Positions 39,635 through 47,630 of a DNA stretch of 64,000 bases are shown in pieces (position 1 is the stretch's first letter; the number at the start of each line of letters is the position of its first letter). Under the pieces are notes generated by a model. The model did not search any database, had not been told where the DNA came from, and saw only the letters and a list, made by a program, of their open reading frames with translations. Location: NCBI GenBank assembly GCA_049296795.1, contig JBAQTC010000037.1:62001-126000 (forward strand), written 5' to 3'. Position numbers and translations under genes: made by a program. The stretch is from CAXNKH01 sp049296795 (GTDB taxonomy: Bacteria; Pseudomonadota; Gammaproteobacteria; Burkholderiales; Burkholderiaceae_C).

Positions 39635-40698
39635 ACAGCCCTAACCTCTCTTCTTTTGAGCCCCGTCTCACTTCGCTCTCGCATGGCGGCGGCTGCGGTT
39701 GCAAAATCGCCCCGGGCGTTTTGTCTGAAATCCTCAAAGGAACCAGCAAAATGCCAGTACCTCCTGAGCTGCTGGTGGGCATTGCTACGGCTGACGATGC
39801 TGCGGTCTATCAGCTCAATGACGAGCAAGCGCTGATCGCCACCACCGATTTTTTCATGCCCATCGTTGACGACCCCTTTGACTTCGGTCGAATTGCTGCG
39901 ACCAACGCCATCTCCGATGTCTATGCCATGGGTGGCAAACCCATCATGGCCTTGGCCCTGGTGGGTATGCCGATCAGTGTGTTATCGACTGACACCATAG
40001 GAAAAATTCTGGCCGGCGGCGAGTCGGTCTGCCAGGCCGCTGGAATTCCCATCGCCGGTGGCCACACCATCGATTCAGTTGAGCCGATTTATGGTTTGGT
40101 GGCGCTGGGACTGGTTCATCCCAAGCGGGTCAAGCGCAATGCCGATGCGAAAGTTGGCGATCGACTGATTCTGGGCAAACCCTTGGGCGTCGGCGTGATG
40201 TCGGCGGCTTTTAAAAAAGGTCAACTCGATGCGGCCGGTTATGCGCGAATGATAGCTGTCACCACCCAGCTCAACACACCAGGCCCCGATTTGGCCGCAC
40301 TGGATGGGGTTCACGCACTGACCGATGTGACGGGCTTTGGCTTGGCCGGCCACGCTCTGGAACTGGCGCGTGGAGCGGGTTGCAGGGTGGAGATCGACTG
40401 GGAACGTGTTCCTCTGTTGCCCGGGGTCAGTGCGCTGGCCGCTGCGGGGGCGCTGACAGGTGCTTCGGCGCGTAACTGGGCAGGTTATGGCGCAGATATC
40501 GCTTTGGCCAGTCGCCGCTCAGAAATCGACCAAGCCTTATTGAGTGATCCGCAAACCAGCGGTGGTTTGCTGGTGTCTTGTGCACCCGAAGTAGTCGATG
40601 AGGTGTTGGCTATTTTCAAGCGCCACGGATTTGATTCGGCAGTCGAAATTGGCGAAATTACAGCAAGCCAGGGCGACCAACTTTTGCAAGTCAATTAG
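39631..40698 (+). CDS. selD: Selenide, water dikinase SelD (or SenC)
   Basis: SelD makes selenophosphate from selenide and ATP. The 355-residue protein has the catalytic segment GGGCGCK with C22 and K25 in the places of E. coli Cys17 and Lys20; the cysteine form means that no selenocysteine is needed. Also seen are ATTDFFMPIVDDPFDFGR, AATNAISDVYAMGG and TDVTGFGLAGHALE. It is coupled to senB, so it may be the dedicated SenC of selenoneine synthesis rather than the general enzyme; sequence alone does not separate these. Confidence 0.95.
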   Translation: MNSPNLSSFEPRLTSLSHGGGCGCKIAPGVLSEILKGTSKMPVPPELLVGIATADDAAVYQLNDEQALIATTDFFMPIVDDPFDFGRIAATNAISDVYAMGGKPIMALALVGMPISVLSTDTIGKILAGGESVCQAAGIPIAGGHTIDSVEPIYGLVALGLVHPKRVKRNADAKVGDRLILGKPLGVGVMSAAFKKGQLDAAGYARMIAVTTQLNTPGPDLAALDGVHALTDVTGFGLAGHALELARGAGCRVEIDWERVPLLPGVSALAAAGALTGASARNWAGYGADIALASRRSEIDQALLSDPQTSGGLLVSCAPEVVDEVLAIFKRHGFDSAVEIGEITASQGDQLLQVN

Positions 40699-40720
40699 CC
40701 TCTAGTTATCGGGCATACGT

Positions 40721-40804
40721 CAAATTGGGGTCAGAACCTAATTTCGATCCAGAGCTTTCGCCCCGGAAAATCAGTTGTCCTGAATTGGGGCTTGACCCCC
40801 ATTT
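40721..40804. repeat. GGGGTCAGA-type dispersed repeat, copy 1
   Basis: Two related units occur: CAAATTGGGGTCAGAACC (from 40721) and GAATTGGGGCTTGACCCCC (from 40782), each with partial dyad symmetry. Similar units recur at 41140-41160 and 45226-45236. The second unit runs into the kinase gene and encodes its last residues. Such motifs resemble short mobile repeats of betaproteobacteria, but no transposase is nearby. Confidence 0.55.
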
Positions 40805-43800
40805 ACCAACCCCGCGAGTACCGGCGTCAGTTCAGCCACTACGCTTTCGCGCAAAACCAGCAGGCGTGCCTGTTCAGCTTGATCTCGACACGCTTGTTCC
40901 AGCTCCGCGGCAGCAGCTGCCACGCCTTTAGCGCCGATATTGGCGGCCGAACCTTTAAGACTGTGGGCGCAGCGCAGTGCCGCACTCGGGTCGGCAGCTT
41001 CAAGTGCGGTGTCAAAGCGCGCACCAAAGTCGCTCTGGGCTTGGCGAAACATCGTTAGCAACTGGGCATAGAGCTCGGTATTGCCGGCGCACACCCGCAA
41101 ACCCGCCACTTGGTCGATCCCGGACAAATTGGGGGCGGCGTTGGGGTCAGAACCCAATTCCAATTTCCCAGTCCAATGCTCAAGCATCGCGTAGAGCTGG
41201 GTTACATCCAGCGGCTTGGTCAGGTAGTCGTTCATGCCGCACGCCAGCACTTTCTCTCGCGTACCTTTCATGGCGTCGGCCGTCAGGGCAATGATGGGCA
41301 GCTTGGCCCAAGCCGGATTCTGGCGAATCTGGTGGGTTGCCAGATAACCATCCATCACTGGCATATGGCAGTCCATCAACACCACGGCAAAGGCTGGCCC
41401 TTGGGCCAGCAGGGCCAGAGCTTGCTCGCCGTCGTTGGCCATCACCACATCCATCCCGACTTGACGCAACAGCGCATTGACCAGGGTCTGGTTCATCTCG
41501 TTGTCTTCGGCCACCAACACCCGCTTGCCGCTCAATTGCAAAGTAACTTGGGCGTTTACAGCAGTGGTTTTAGCTGCGGTTTCAACCGTGGCCTTGTTGT
41601 CTGGGTGCATGACCGCTGAGAGTGCGTTGAATAAGCTCGAGGTCGATACCGGTTTGGGAAGGATGGCGGCGACTTGCACCTGGCGTTGCGCCAGTAACTG
41701 CTGCAGATTTTCCGCCTTGTAGGCGGTGACCATGACAATGGCTGGCGGCTGGGGCAAGTCCATGTGCTGCAAGCGGTACAGGGTCTCAACGCCGTCCAAG
41801 TCCGGCATCACCCAGTCCATCAACACCAAGTCATAGGGTTGGGTGCTGGACGGTTGCGTTGGAGGGGTACCTCTTGTACTCGATCCGGTCTGGCGGGTCG
41901 CTTGTAGCAGGTTCAGCGCTTGCTCTCCACTGCTGGCCGTCGCAACGTCTAAGCCAAAGCCTTGGAGCAAGTCGCTGAGCAGGGCCAAGGCGGGCGGGCT
42001 GTCGTCGACCAGTAACACGCGCTGGCCGCGCATTTCTTCGGCCATGATTGCGCGCTGCCTGCGCAGTCCGTTGCGGTTGGCGTGGTTGTTGCCATCCTTG
42101 AGCCAGACAGTAAAGTAAAAGTTTGAACCTTGGCCGGGCGTGGACTGCGCCCAGATGCGACCGCCCATCAACTCGACCAGGGACTTGGCAATCGACAGAC
42201 CCAAGCCCGAGCCACCGTATTTTCGGGTGATGGAACTGTCAGCCTGACTAAAGGGCTGGAACAGCCCGTCACACTGCTCGGTCGTCATGCCAATGCCGCT
42301 GTCGCTGACTGTGAACTGGATCTCGATGGCCTCACGGGTAGTGGGCTTTTCTGGGGGTTTTTCGACTTTGATTTGAATTGTTCCTTGCGCGGTGAACTTG
42401 ATGGCGTTGTTGCATAAATTGAGCAGGATCTGGCCCAGTCGCAGCGGGTCACCTAGCAAGTTAAGGGGCAGGTCGGGCGCAATCTGAAACACGAGCTCCA
42501 GGCCTTTTTCGTCGGCTTTGACGCTGACGATGTCACTCAGGTGTTCGAGCACCTGCTCTAGGTTCAAGTCGGTCTCTTCAAGCTCGAGCTTGCCGGCTTC
42601 GATTTTGGAGCTGTCCAAAATGTCGTTGAGAATGTTCAGCAAGTGTTTGGCTGCGGTTTCAATTTTTTGCACATAGTTCTTTTGCACAGCATCGAGCTCA
42701 GTTTTTAAGGCCAGGTAGCTAAAACCAATGATGGCGTTCATGGGGGTGCGAATTTCGTGGCTCATATTCGCCAGGAAATCGGATTTGAAGCGTGAGGTCT
42801 GCTTCAGTTGTTGGTTGGTCGTCTCCAGGTCGGCGGCCAATGCTTGTGATTGCTGGAGCAGTGCTGCGCTTTTCTCCTCTAAAGCCTTGCGCTCGGTGAT
42901 GTTGCGAATGCTAGAAAAATTAAATTCCTGCCCTTCAAACACGACAAAATTAGCGCTGACCTCGATCGGGAAGACTTTGCCTTGCTTGGTTTGGTGTCGG
43001 GTTTCCCAGGTGAGGCTGCCCTTTTGTTTGAGTTCTTCGAAATAAACAGGCCAACGCCCCAAGGGGAAATCAGGGTTCAGGGCGTAAACGGTTTGGGCTC
43101 GCATTTCATTGTGGCTATACCCACGTTCCTTGCAAGCAGAATCATTCGCATAGAGGATATTTCCCTCCCGGTCGATCCAGAGAATGCTGTCGTTGCTGTG
43201 ATCAACGCTGAACTGCATTTTTTGCAGTTCCTGGCTGCGTTGGTTGAGGTTTTGGGTGAGTTTTTTGGCGAGTGTTTCAGCGTCGGAATGCCGTCTGAGC
43301 AGCAGCAGCCCAATCCAAAAGAGCAGGCTAGTCAAGCTCAAGCCGAGTGCCAGTGCCGTAGTTCTGGGTTGCGAGAGCCAAGGCACTTCCAAAGCGGATT
43401 GGCTTATGAACCGGATCGTCCAGTTGCTGTTATAGAGCGAGGTGCTCAGGTTGATGCTGAACTGCGGTGACTTCGATCCACGAGCTTTCGGACTTCGCCG
43501 TGCGCGGGAATCGAAAAACAGCGCTGTGCTGGTTTGCGCAGCATCGTCAAAGAGCATGACATCCACGGGCAAATCGGAATCCAACTTGATGGCCTGCATC
43601 AGCTCGGTGATGTTGAAAGCTGAAGCGACCAGTCCTTGGAGCGCGTTCCAGCGTGTCTTCTCATTGCTTAGCGCCTGGTTTTTTCGATAGACCGGAACAA
43701 ACATGGCAAACGTAGCGGGTGGATTTTTTTCTGTTTCATTGGCTCTGACGATCCGGCCCGTTAATGTGCTCAGACCGGTTTCCCCGGCGCGTCGGATGGC

Positions 43801-44313
43801 TTGGGCCCTGATGGTTTCGGTCATGGGGTCAAAGCCAAGGACCTTCAGGTTAACGGCGTGGGAAGGCTCGATGAAAACCACCGACGAGTAAAGTTTTCGC
43901 ACGCCGGCTGGATGAACGCTGTACTGTGGAAAGCCTTGATGGCGAACCGCCTGGGTATGGGCTTGCAACTCGGACGGCGCGATGAGCTCGATATATCCAA
44001 TGCCTCGCCCACTGCTTTCGCTTTCGGTCAACCCCAGGCGCTTGATATAGCGTCCAAATTCTTCCCGGTCAACTTGCTTGCTGGCATCAAACAGAGCGGC
44101 AACGCCCAACAAGACCGCTTCGTGGTTTTTCATTTCAATTTCAATGAGCTGGTTGATTTGTTGCACATGGCGTTCAAACCGTTTCTCATTCACACCGACT
44201 TCGCGCACATAGTCGAAGTGCAGGACCAACAGCAACAGGCTTAGGCCAAGAAGCAGGACGGTCCACGGTAGCAACAATTGCCGATTAAAAATTTGCTGTA
44301 GTTGCTGCTTCAT
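40771..44313 (-). CDS. Hybrid sensor histidine kinase with CHASE, PAS, two receiver and HPt domains
   Basis: This 1180-residue membrane sensor has a membrane helix (about 12-31), a periplasmic CHASE domain (about 60-290), a second helix (about 330-350), a PAS domain (about 375-490), HisKA with phospho-His in FLANMSHEIRTPMNA, HATPase (N box LNLCNNAIKFT, DSGIGM, GGSGLGLSIAKS), two receiver domains (Asp in LVLMDWVMPDLDG and VVLMDCHMPVMDG) and a C-terminal HPt (His in AHSLKGSAANIGA). GGAGG precedes the ATG at 44313. No cognate response regulator is adjacent. The linker before HPt and the C terminus are encoded by a dispersed repeat. Confidence 0.95.
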   Translation of the reverse strand: MKQQLQQIFNRQLLLPWTVLLLGLSLLLLVLHFDYVREVGVNEKRFERHVQQINQLIEIEMKNHEAVLLGVAALFDASKQVDREEFGRYIKRLGLTESESSGRGIGYIELIAPSELQAHTQAVRHQGFPQYSVHPAGVRKLYSSVVFIEPSHAVNLKVLGFDPMTETIRAQAIRRAGETGLSTLTGRIVRANETEKNPPATFAMFVPVYRKNQALSNEKTRWNALQGLVASAFNITELMQAIKLDSDLPVDVMLFDDAAQTSTALFFDSRARRSPKARGSKSPQFSINLSTSLYNSNWTIRFISQSALEVPWLSQPRTTALALGLSLTSLLFWIGLLLLRRHSDAETLAKKLTQNLNQRSQELQKMQFSVDHSNDSILWIDREGNILYANDSACKERGYSHNEMRAQTVYALNPDFPLGRWPVYFEELKQKGSLTWETRHQTKQGKVFPIEVSANFVVFEGQEFNFSSIRNITERKALEEKSAALLQQSQALAADLETTNQQLKQTSRFKSDFLANMSHEIRTPMNAIIGFSYLALKTELDAVQKNYVQKIETAAKHLLNILNDILDSSKIEAGKLELEETDLNLEQVLEHLSDIVSVKADEKGLELVFQIAPDLPLNLLGDPLRLGQILLNLCNNAIKFTAQGTIQIKVEKPPEKPTTREAIEIQFTVSDSGIGMTTEQCDGLFQPFSQADSSITRKYGGSGLGLSIAKSLVELMGGRIWAQSTPGQGSNFYFTVWLKDGNNHANRNGLRRQRAIMAEEMRGQRVLLVDDSPPALALLSDLLQGFGLDVATASSGEQALNLLQATRQTGSSTRGTPPTQPSSTQPYDLVLMDWVMPDLDGVETLYRLQHMDLPQPPAIVMVTAYKAENLQQLLAQRQVQVAAILPKPVSTSSLFNALSAVMHPDNKATVETAAKTTAVNAQVTLQLSGKRVLVAEDNEMNQTLVNALLRQVGMDVVMANDGEQALALLAQGPAFAVVLMDCHMPVMDGYLATHQIRQNPAWAKLPIIALTADAMKGTREKVLACGMNDYLTKPLDVTQLYAMLEHWTGKLELGSDPNAAPNLSGIDQVAGLRVCAGNTELYAQLLTMFRQAQSDFGARFDTALEAADPSAALRCAHSLKGSAANIGAKGVAAAAAELEQACRDQAEQARLLVLRESVVAELTPVLAGLVNGGQAPIQDN
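41140..41160. repeat. GGGGTCAGA-type dispersed repeat, copy 2, inside kinase gene
   Basis: GTTGGGGTCAGAACCCAATTC lies inside the linker between the second receiver and the HPt domain of the kinase, where it encodes residues around ELGSDPNAAP on the minus strand. The unit matches copy 1 over GGGGTCAGAACC and keeps the reading frame. Confidence 0.5.
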
Positions 44314-44532
44314 GCTGCCTCCAACCGCTGCACAAGGCTGGGCCAAGTCCGCATTGACCGGAACCACAGGTTCGCATTGCCGCAGGGGCGGGCTTGAGTC
44401 GAAGCTTGGGTTAAAGCTTGTTTAAGGGGGCGGTCAGGGGCCATGCTGATTGACCAATGGTCGCCAAATTATGCGACGCCGGCCTCTAAACTGCAAATAA
44501 TTAGATCCCCTGGCGGGTGCTATCCATCCGGT

Positions 44533-45207
44533 TCAATTCGGCGCCAGCACCTTTTGCAGAAAACTGCTGATGTCCGAAATTTCTTGTGGATGCACGCTGT
44601 GTGGCATCGGGTAGGTTTGCCACTGCACTGGATAACCCAAACCCTCCAGCGCAGCGCGTGATTCTTCTGCTCGTGCCAGCAGCACCACCGGATCAGCCAA
44701 GCCGTGCGCCATGAAAATAGGCGTTGGTTGGTTGGCGGGTGTGCGTTCAGATGCCAGGCTGTTGGCCAGCGGCAGATAGCCCGACAATGCCATGATGCCT
44801 GCGAGTTTTCTGGCGTGGCGCAAGCCCGTGTGCAGCACCATGGCACAGCCTTGTGAAAAACCAGCCAGCACGATGCGATCAGTGGGGATGCCGCGTTCGA
44901 CTTCATGTGCAATCAAAGCTTCGATGGCTTGGGCGGAATGACGAATTCCGTCACCGTCTTCACCCTGAATCAAGTTGGCACCCCGAATGTCGTACCAGGC
45001 CGGCATGACGTAACCGCCGTTGACGGTCACTGGAATACTGGGTGCGTGGGGAAAAACAAAACGAATCGCCGGGCAACCCGACAAATCAAGCTGGGGAACG
45101 ATGGCGGCGAAGTCGTTGCCGTCAGCGCCCAGGCCGTGAAGCCAGATCACGGTGGCTGTCGGTTGCGGCGCACTTTCAATTTCAATTCGCTCGAGTAAAG
45201 GTTTCAT
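44533..45207 (-). CDS. Carboxylesterase/phospholipase of the alpha/beta-hydrolase fold
   Basis: This 224-residue enzyme of the acyl-protein-thioesterase-like carboxylesterase family has the oxyanion segment VIWLHGLGADGNDFA, nucleophile elbow LAGFSQGCAM (Ser about 117), acid in MAHGLADPVV (Asp) and general base in PMPHSVHPQ (His). It probably hydrolyses short-chain esters in the cytoplasm. It lies 28 bases after ftsY on the same strand and 219 bases before the kinase gene, a gap where I see nothing recognisable. Confidence 0.9.
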   Translation of the reverse strand: MKPLLERIEIESAPQPTATVIWLHGLGADGNDFAAIVPQLDLSGCPAIRFVFPHAPSIPVTVNGGYVMPAWYDIRGANLIQGEDGDGIRHSAQAIEALIAHEVERGIPTDRIVLAGFSQGCAMVLHTGLRHARKLAGIMALSGYLPLANSLASERTPANQPTPIFMAHGLADPVVLLARAEESRAALEGLGYPVQWQTYPMPHSVHPQEISDISSFLQKVLAPN

Positions 45208-45225
45208 TCGGAGTAGGCTTGGGTC

Positions 45226-45236
45226 GGGTCAGAATT
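45226..45236. repeat. GGGTCAGA-type dispersed repeat, copy 3 (short)
   Basis: GGGTCAGAATT lies between the esterase and ftsY genes and touches the ftsY stop codon. It matches the core of copies 1 and 2 but is short, so chance similarity cannot be excluded. Confidence 0.3.
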
Positions 45237-46216
45237 TAAGACAACAGGGCTTGGGCAAATTCGTCAGCGTGGAAGGTCTGGAGATCTTCGAGCTGTTCTC
45301 CAACACCGATGTAATACACGGGGATAGGCCGTTCGCGGGCAATGGCGGCCAGCACGCCACCCTTGGCCGTGCCATCAAGCTTGGTGACGATCAGGCCGGT
45401 CAGTTGCAATGCGTCGTCAAATGCTTTGACTTGGGCCAAGGCATTCTGGCCGGTATTGCCGTCGATCACCAACAGCACTTCATGTGGCGCGGCGCTTGAT
45501 CCTGAGCCTGCGTCAGCCTTGGCGATGATCCGTTTGATTTTTTTGAGCTCTTCCATTAAATGGATTTGGGTTGGCAGGCGTCCGGCGGTGTCGACCAGCA
45601 CCACGTCCTTGCCCCTGGCCTTGCCGGCGCAGACGGCATCAAAACTCACGGCTGCCGGGTCAGCGCCCTCTTGGCTGATGATCTCTACCGTGTTGCGGTC
45701 AGCCCAAACGCCCAGTTGCTCGCGCGCTGCGGCACGAAAGGTGTCTGCCGCTGCCAGCAGCACCGAAGCCCCTTGTCCCGATAGTTGGCATGTGAGTTTT
45801 CCGATGGACGTGGTTTTACCAGCGCCATTGACGCCGGTCACCATGATCACGGTGGTTGGATGTTGACCAATCACCAGCGGCTTTTCCAAAGGCAACAACA
45901 ATTCGGTCAAGGCTTGTCGAAGCAGTTCTTTCACGGCAGCGGGCTCGGTGAGCTTGCTGTCTTTGACGCGGCGCTTGAGGTCGCCCAGCAAATGTTCGGT
46001 GGCCTTTACCCCGGTATCAGCCATTAACAGGGCGGATTCGAGATCTTCATACAAGACGTCGTCGATTCGGGTGCCGGTGAAAACGGTCGCAATGCTGGAT
46101 CCGGTCTTGAGCAGACCCGACTTCAGCTTGCTCAGCCAATGGCTTCGTGTTGCGGGCTGTTCAGGCACGCTGCTTGGGACGGTAGGGGTGGATTTTTTCT
46201 TGAAAAAACTGAACAT
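45236..46216 (-). CDS. ftsY: Signal recognition particle receptor FtsY
   Basis: FtsY is the membrane-associated GTPase that docks SRP-ribosome complexes at the translocon. The 326-residue protein has a short acidic-poor N-terminal region, an N domain (about 25-110), and the G domain with G1 GVNGAGKTTS, AADTFRAAAREQL, G3 DTAGRLPTQ, G4 TKLDGTAKGG and the ending GVGEQLEDLQTFHADEFAQ. It diverges from the M16 peptidase genes over 29 bases. Confidence 0.96.
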   Translation of the reverse strand: MFSFFKKKSTPTVPSSVPEQPATRSHWLSKLKSGLLKTGSSIATVFTGTRIDDVLYEDLESALLMADTGVKATEHLLGDLKRRVKDSKLTEPAAVKELLRQALTELLLPLEKPLVIGQHPTTVIMVTGVNGAGKTTSIGKLTCQLSGQGASVLLAAADTFRAAAREQLGVWADRNTVEIISQEGADPAAVSFDAVCAGKARGKDVVLVDTAGRLPTQIHLMEELKKIKRIIAKADAGSGSSAAPHEVLLVIDGNTGQNALAQVKAFDDALQLTGLIVTKLDGTAKGGVLAAIARERPIPVYYIGVGEQLEDLQTFHADEFAQALLS

Positions 46217-46245
46217 GGAAAGGGTATTTAGAATGACAGCATTCT

Positions 46246-47628
46246 ATGAAAACTTACTTCCTTCTTGGATTGGCACTGCTGAGTTTGACGGTTCAGTCCC
46301 AAACTCAGCCGCAAGTTGAGCAATTCACGCTCAGCAACGGAATGACTTTGATCGTGAAGCCCGATCGCCGAGCGCCTACTGCGGTTCACATGCTGTGGGT
46401 CCGTGTCGGATCGATGGATGAGGTCGATGGCAGTAGCGGTTTGGCCCATGTTCTGGAGCACATGATGTTCAAGGGAACAAAAAGCCTGAAACCGGGTGAA
46501 TTTTCACGCAAAGTAGCGGCCCTGGGCGGGCGTGAAAACGCTTTCACCAGTCGCGATTACACCGGCTATTACCAGCAAATTCCAGCGGCAAAGCTGGAAG
46601 ATGTGATTCAGCTCGAAGCCGATCGCTTTGGCAACAACCAGTGGAGTGACGACGAATTTGTCAAAGAACTCGAAGTGGTCAAGGAAGAGCGCCGTTCGCG
46701 CACCGAAGACAACCCTCGGGCCCTGTTGTATGAGTCACTCAACGCCACGGCTTTTTTGGCCGCGCCCTATCGTCGACCGATTGTGGGCTGGATGAGCGAC
46801 CTCGATGCCATGACCGCCAATGACGCGCGGGTTTTCTACCGGACGTGGTACCACCCGGCCAATGCTGCTGTGGTGGTGGCGGGCGATGTCGATGTGCAGC
46901 AAGTCAAGCGACTCGCAGAAAAATATTACAGCGTGATTCCGGCATCCCAGCTGCCGCAGCGCAAGCCTCGCATCGAACCCGTCCAAGTGGGTTTGCGCAG
47001 CCTCGATTTCAAAGCGGCCGCCGAGCAGGCTTACGTCAGCCTGGCCTTTAAAGTGCCGGGCTTGCAATCGCTGGAGACGCTGCAACCCAGTGACCATGAC
47101 GCTTTGGCACTGACGGTGCTGTCAGCTGTGCTCGATGGCTACAGTGGCGCCCGCTTATTACGTGCCCTAACTCAGGGCAATGACCGGGTGGCCGACAGCG
47201 TTGATGCCTCCAACGGGTTGATGGGGCGTGGCCCGCAACTTTTCACGCTCGACGGTGTTCCCGCCCCAGGCAAGAGCTCGGAGCAGTTGGCACAGGCTTT
47301 GCGTCAACAGGTCAATCTGATTGCGAACGAAGGCGTGTCGGACGCCGAGCTGAATCGGGTCAAGATCCAATGGGTGGCCAGTGAAGTTTACAAACGGGAT
47401 TCGGTTTTCAACCAAGCGCGTGAACTCGGTAGTTACTGGATCCAGGGCTGGCCCTTGGACGCGCCCGAGCGATTGATTGCTTTGCTGCGTGCGGTCACTG
47501 CGCAGCAGGTACAGGCAGTGGCGGCTAAATACTTTGGCGACGATCAATTAACCATGGCTTTTTTGCGGCCCCAGCCTGCAAACAAGAATCAGGAGAAACG
47601 CCCAGCACCCACTGCGCGGCGGCATTGA
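46246..47628 (+). CDS. M16 family zinc metallopeptidase, active subunit
   Basis: This 460-residue exported protein (signal peptide to about residue 19, SLTVQSQTQP) is of the insulinase/processing peptidase family. It carries the inverted zinc motif HVLEH (in GLAHVLEHMMFKG) and the downstream glutamate region ELEVVKEERRSRTEDNP. Two homologous half-domains are visible. It likely cleaves peptides in the periplasm as a heterodimer with the product of the next gene, which starts within 3 bases. The pair is widely conserved, with the YhjJ/PqqL-like role not settled. Confidence 0.92.
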   Translation: MKTYFLLGLALLSLTVQSQTQPQVEQFTLSNGMTLIVKPDRRAPTAVHMLWVRVGSMDEVDGSSGLAHVLEHMMFKGTKSLKPGEFSRKVAALGGRENAFTSRDYTGYYQQIPAAKLEDVIQLEADRFGNNQWSDDEFVKELEVVKEERRSRTEDNPRALLYESLNATAFLAAPYRRPIVGWMSDLDAMTANDARVFYRTWYHPANAAVVVAGDVDVQQVKRLAEKYYSVIPASQLPQRKPRIEPVQVGLRSLDFKAAAEQAYVSLAFKVPGLQSLETLQPSDHDALALTVLSAVLDGYSGARLLRALTQGNDRVADSVDASNGLMGRGPQLFTLDGVPAPGKSSEQLAQALRQQVNLIANEGVSDAELNRVKIQWVASEVYKRDSVFNQARELGSYWIQGWPLDAPERLIALLRAVTAQQVQAVAAKYFGDDQLTMAFLRPQPANKNQEKRPAPTARRH

Positions 47629-47630
47629 AC

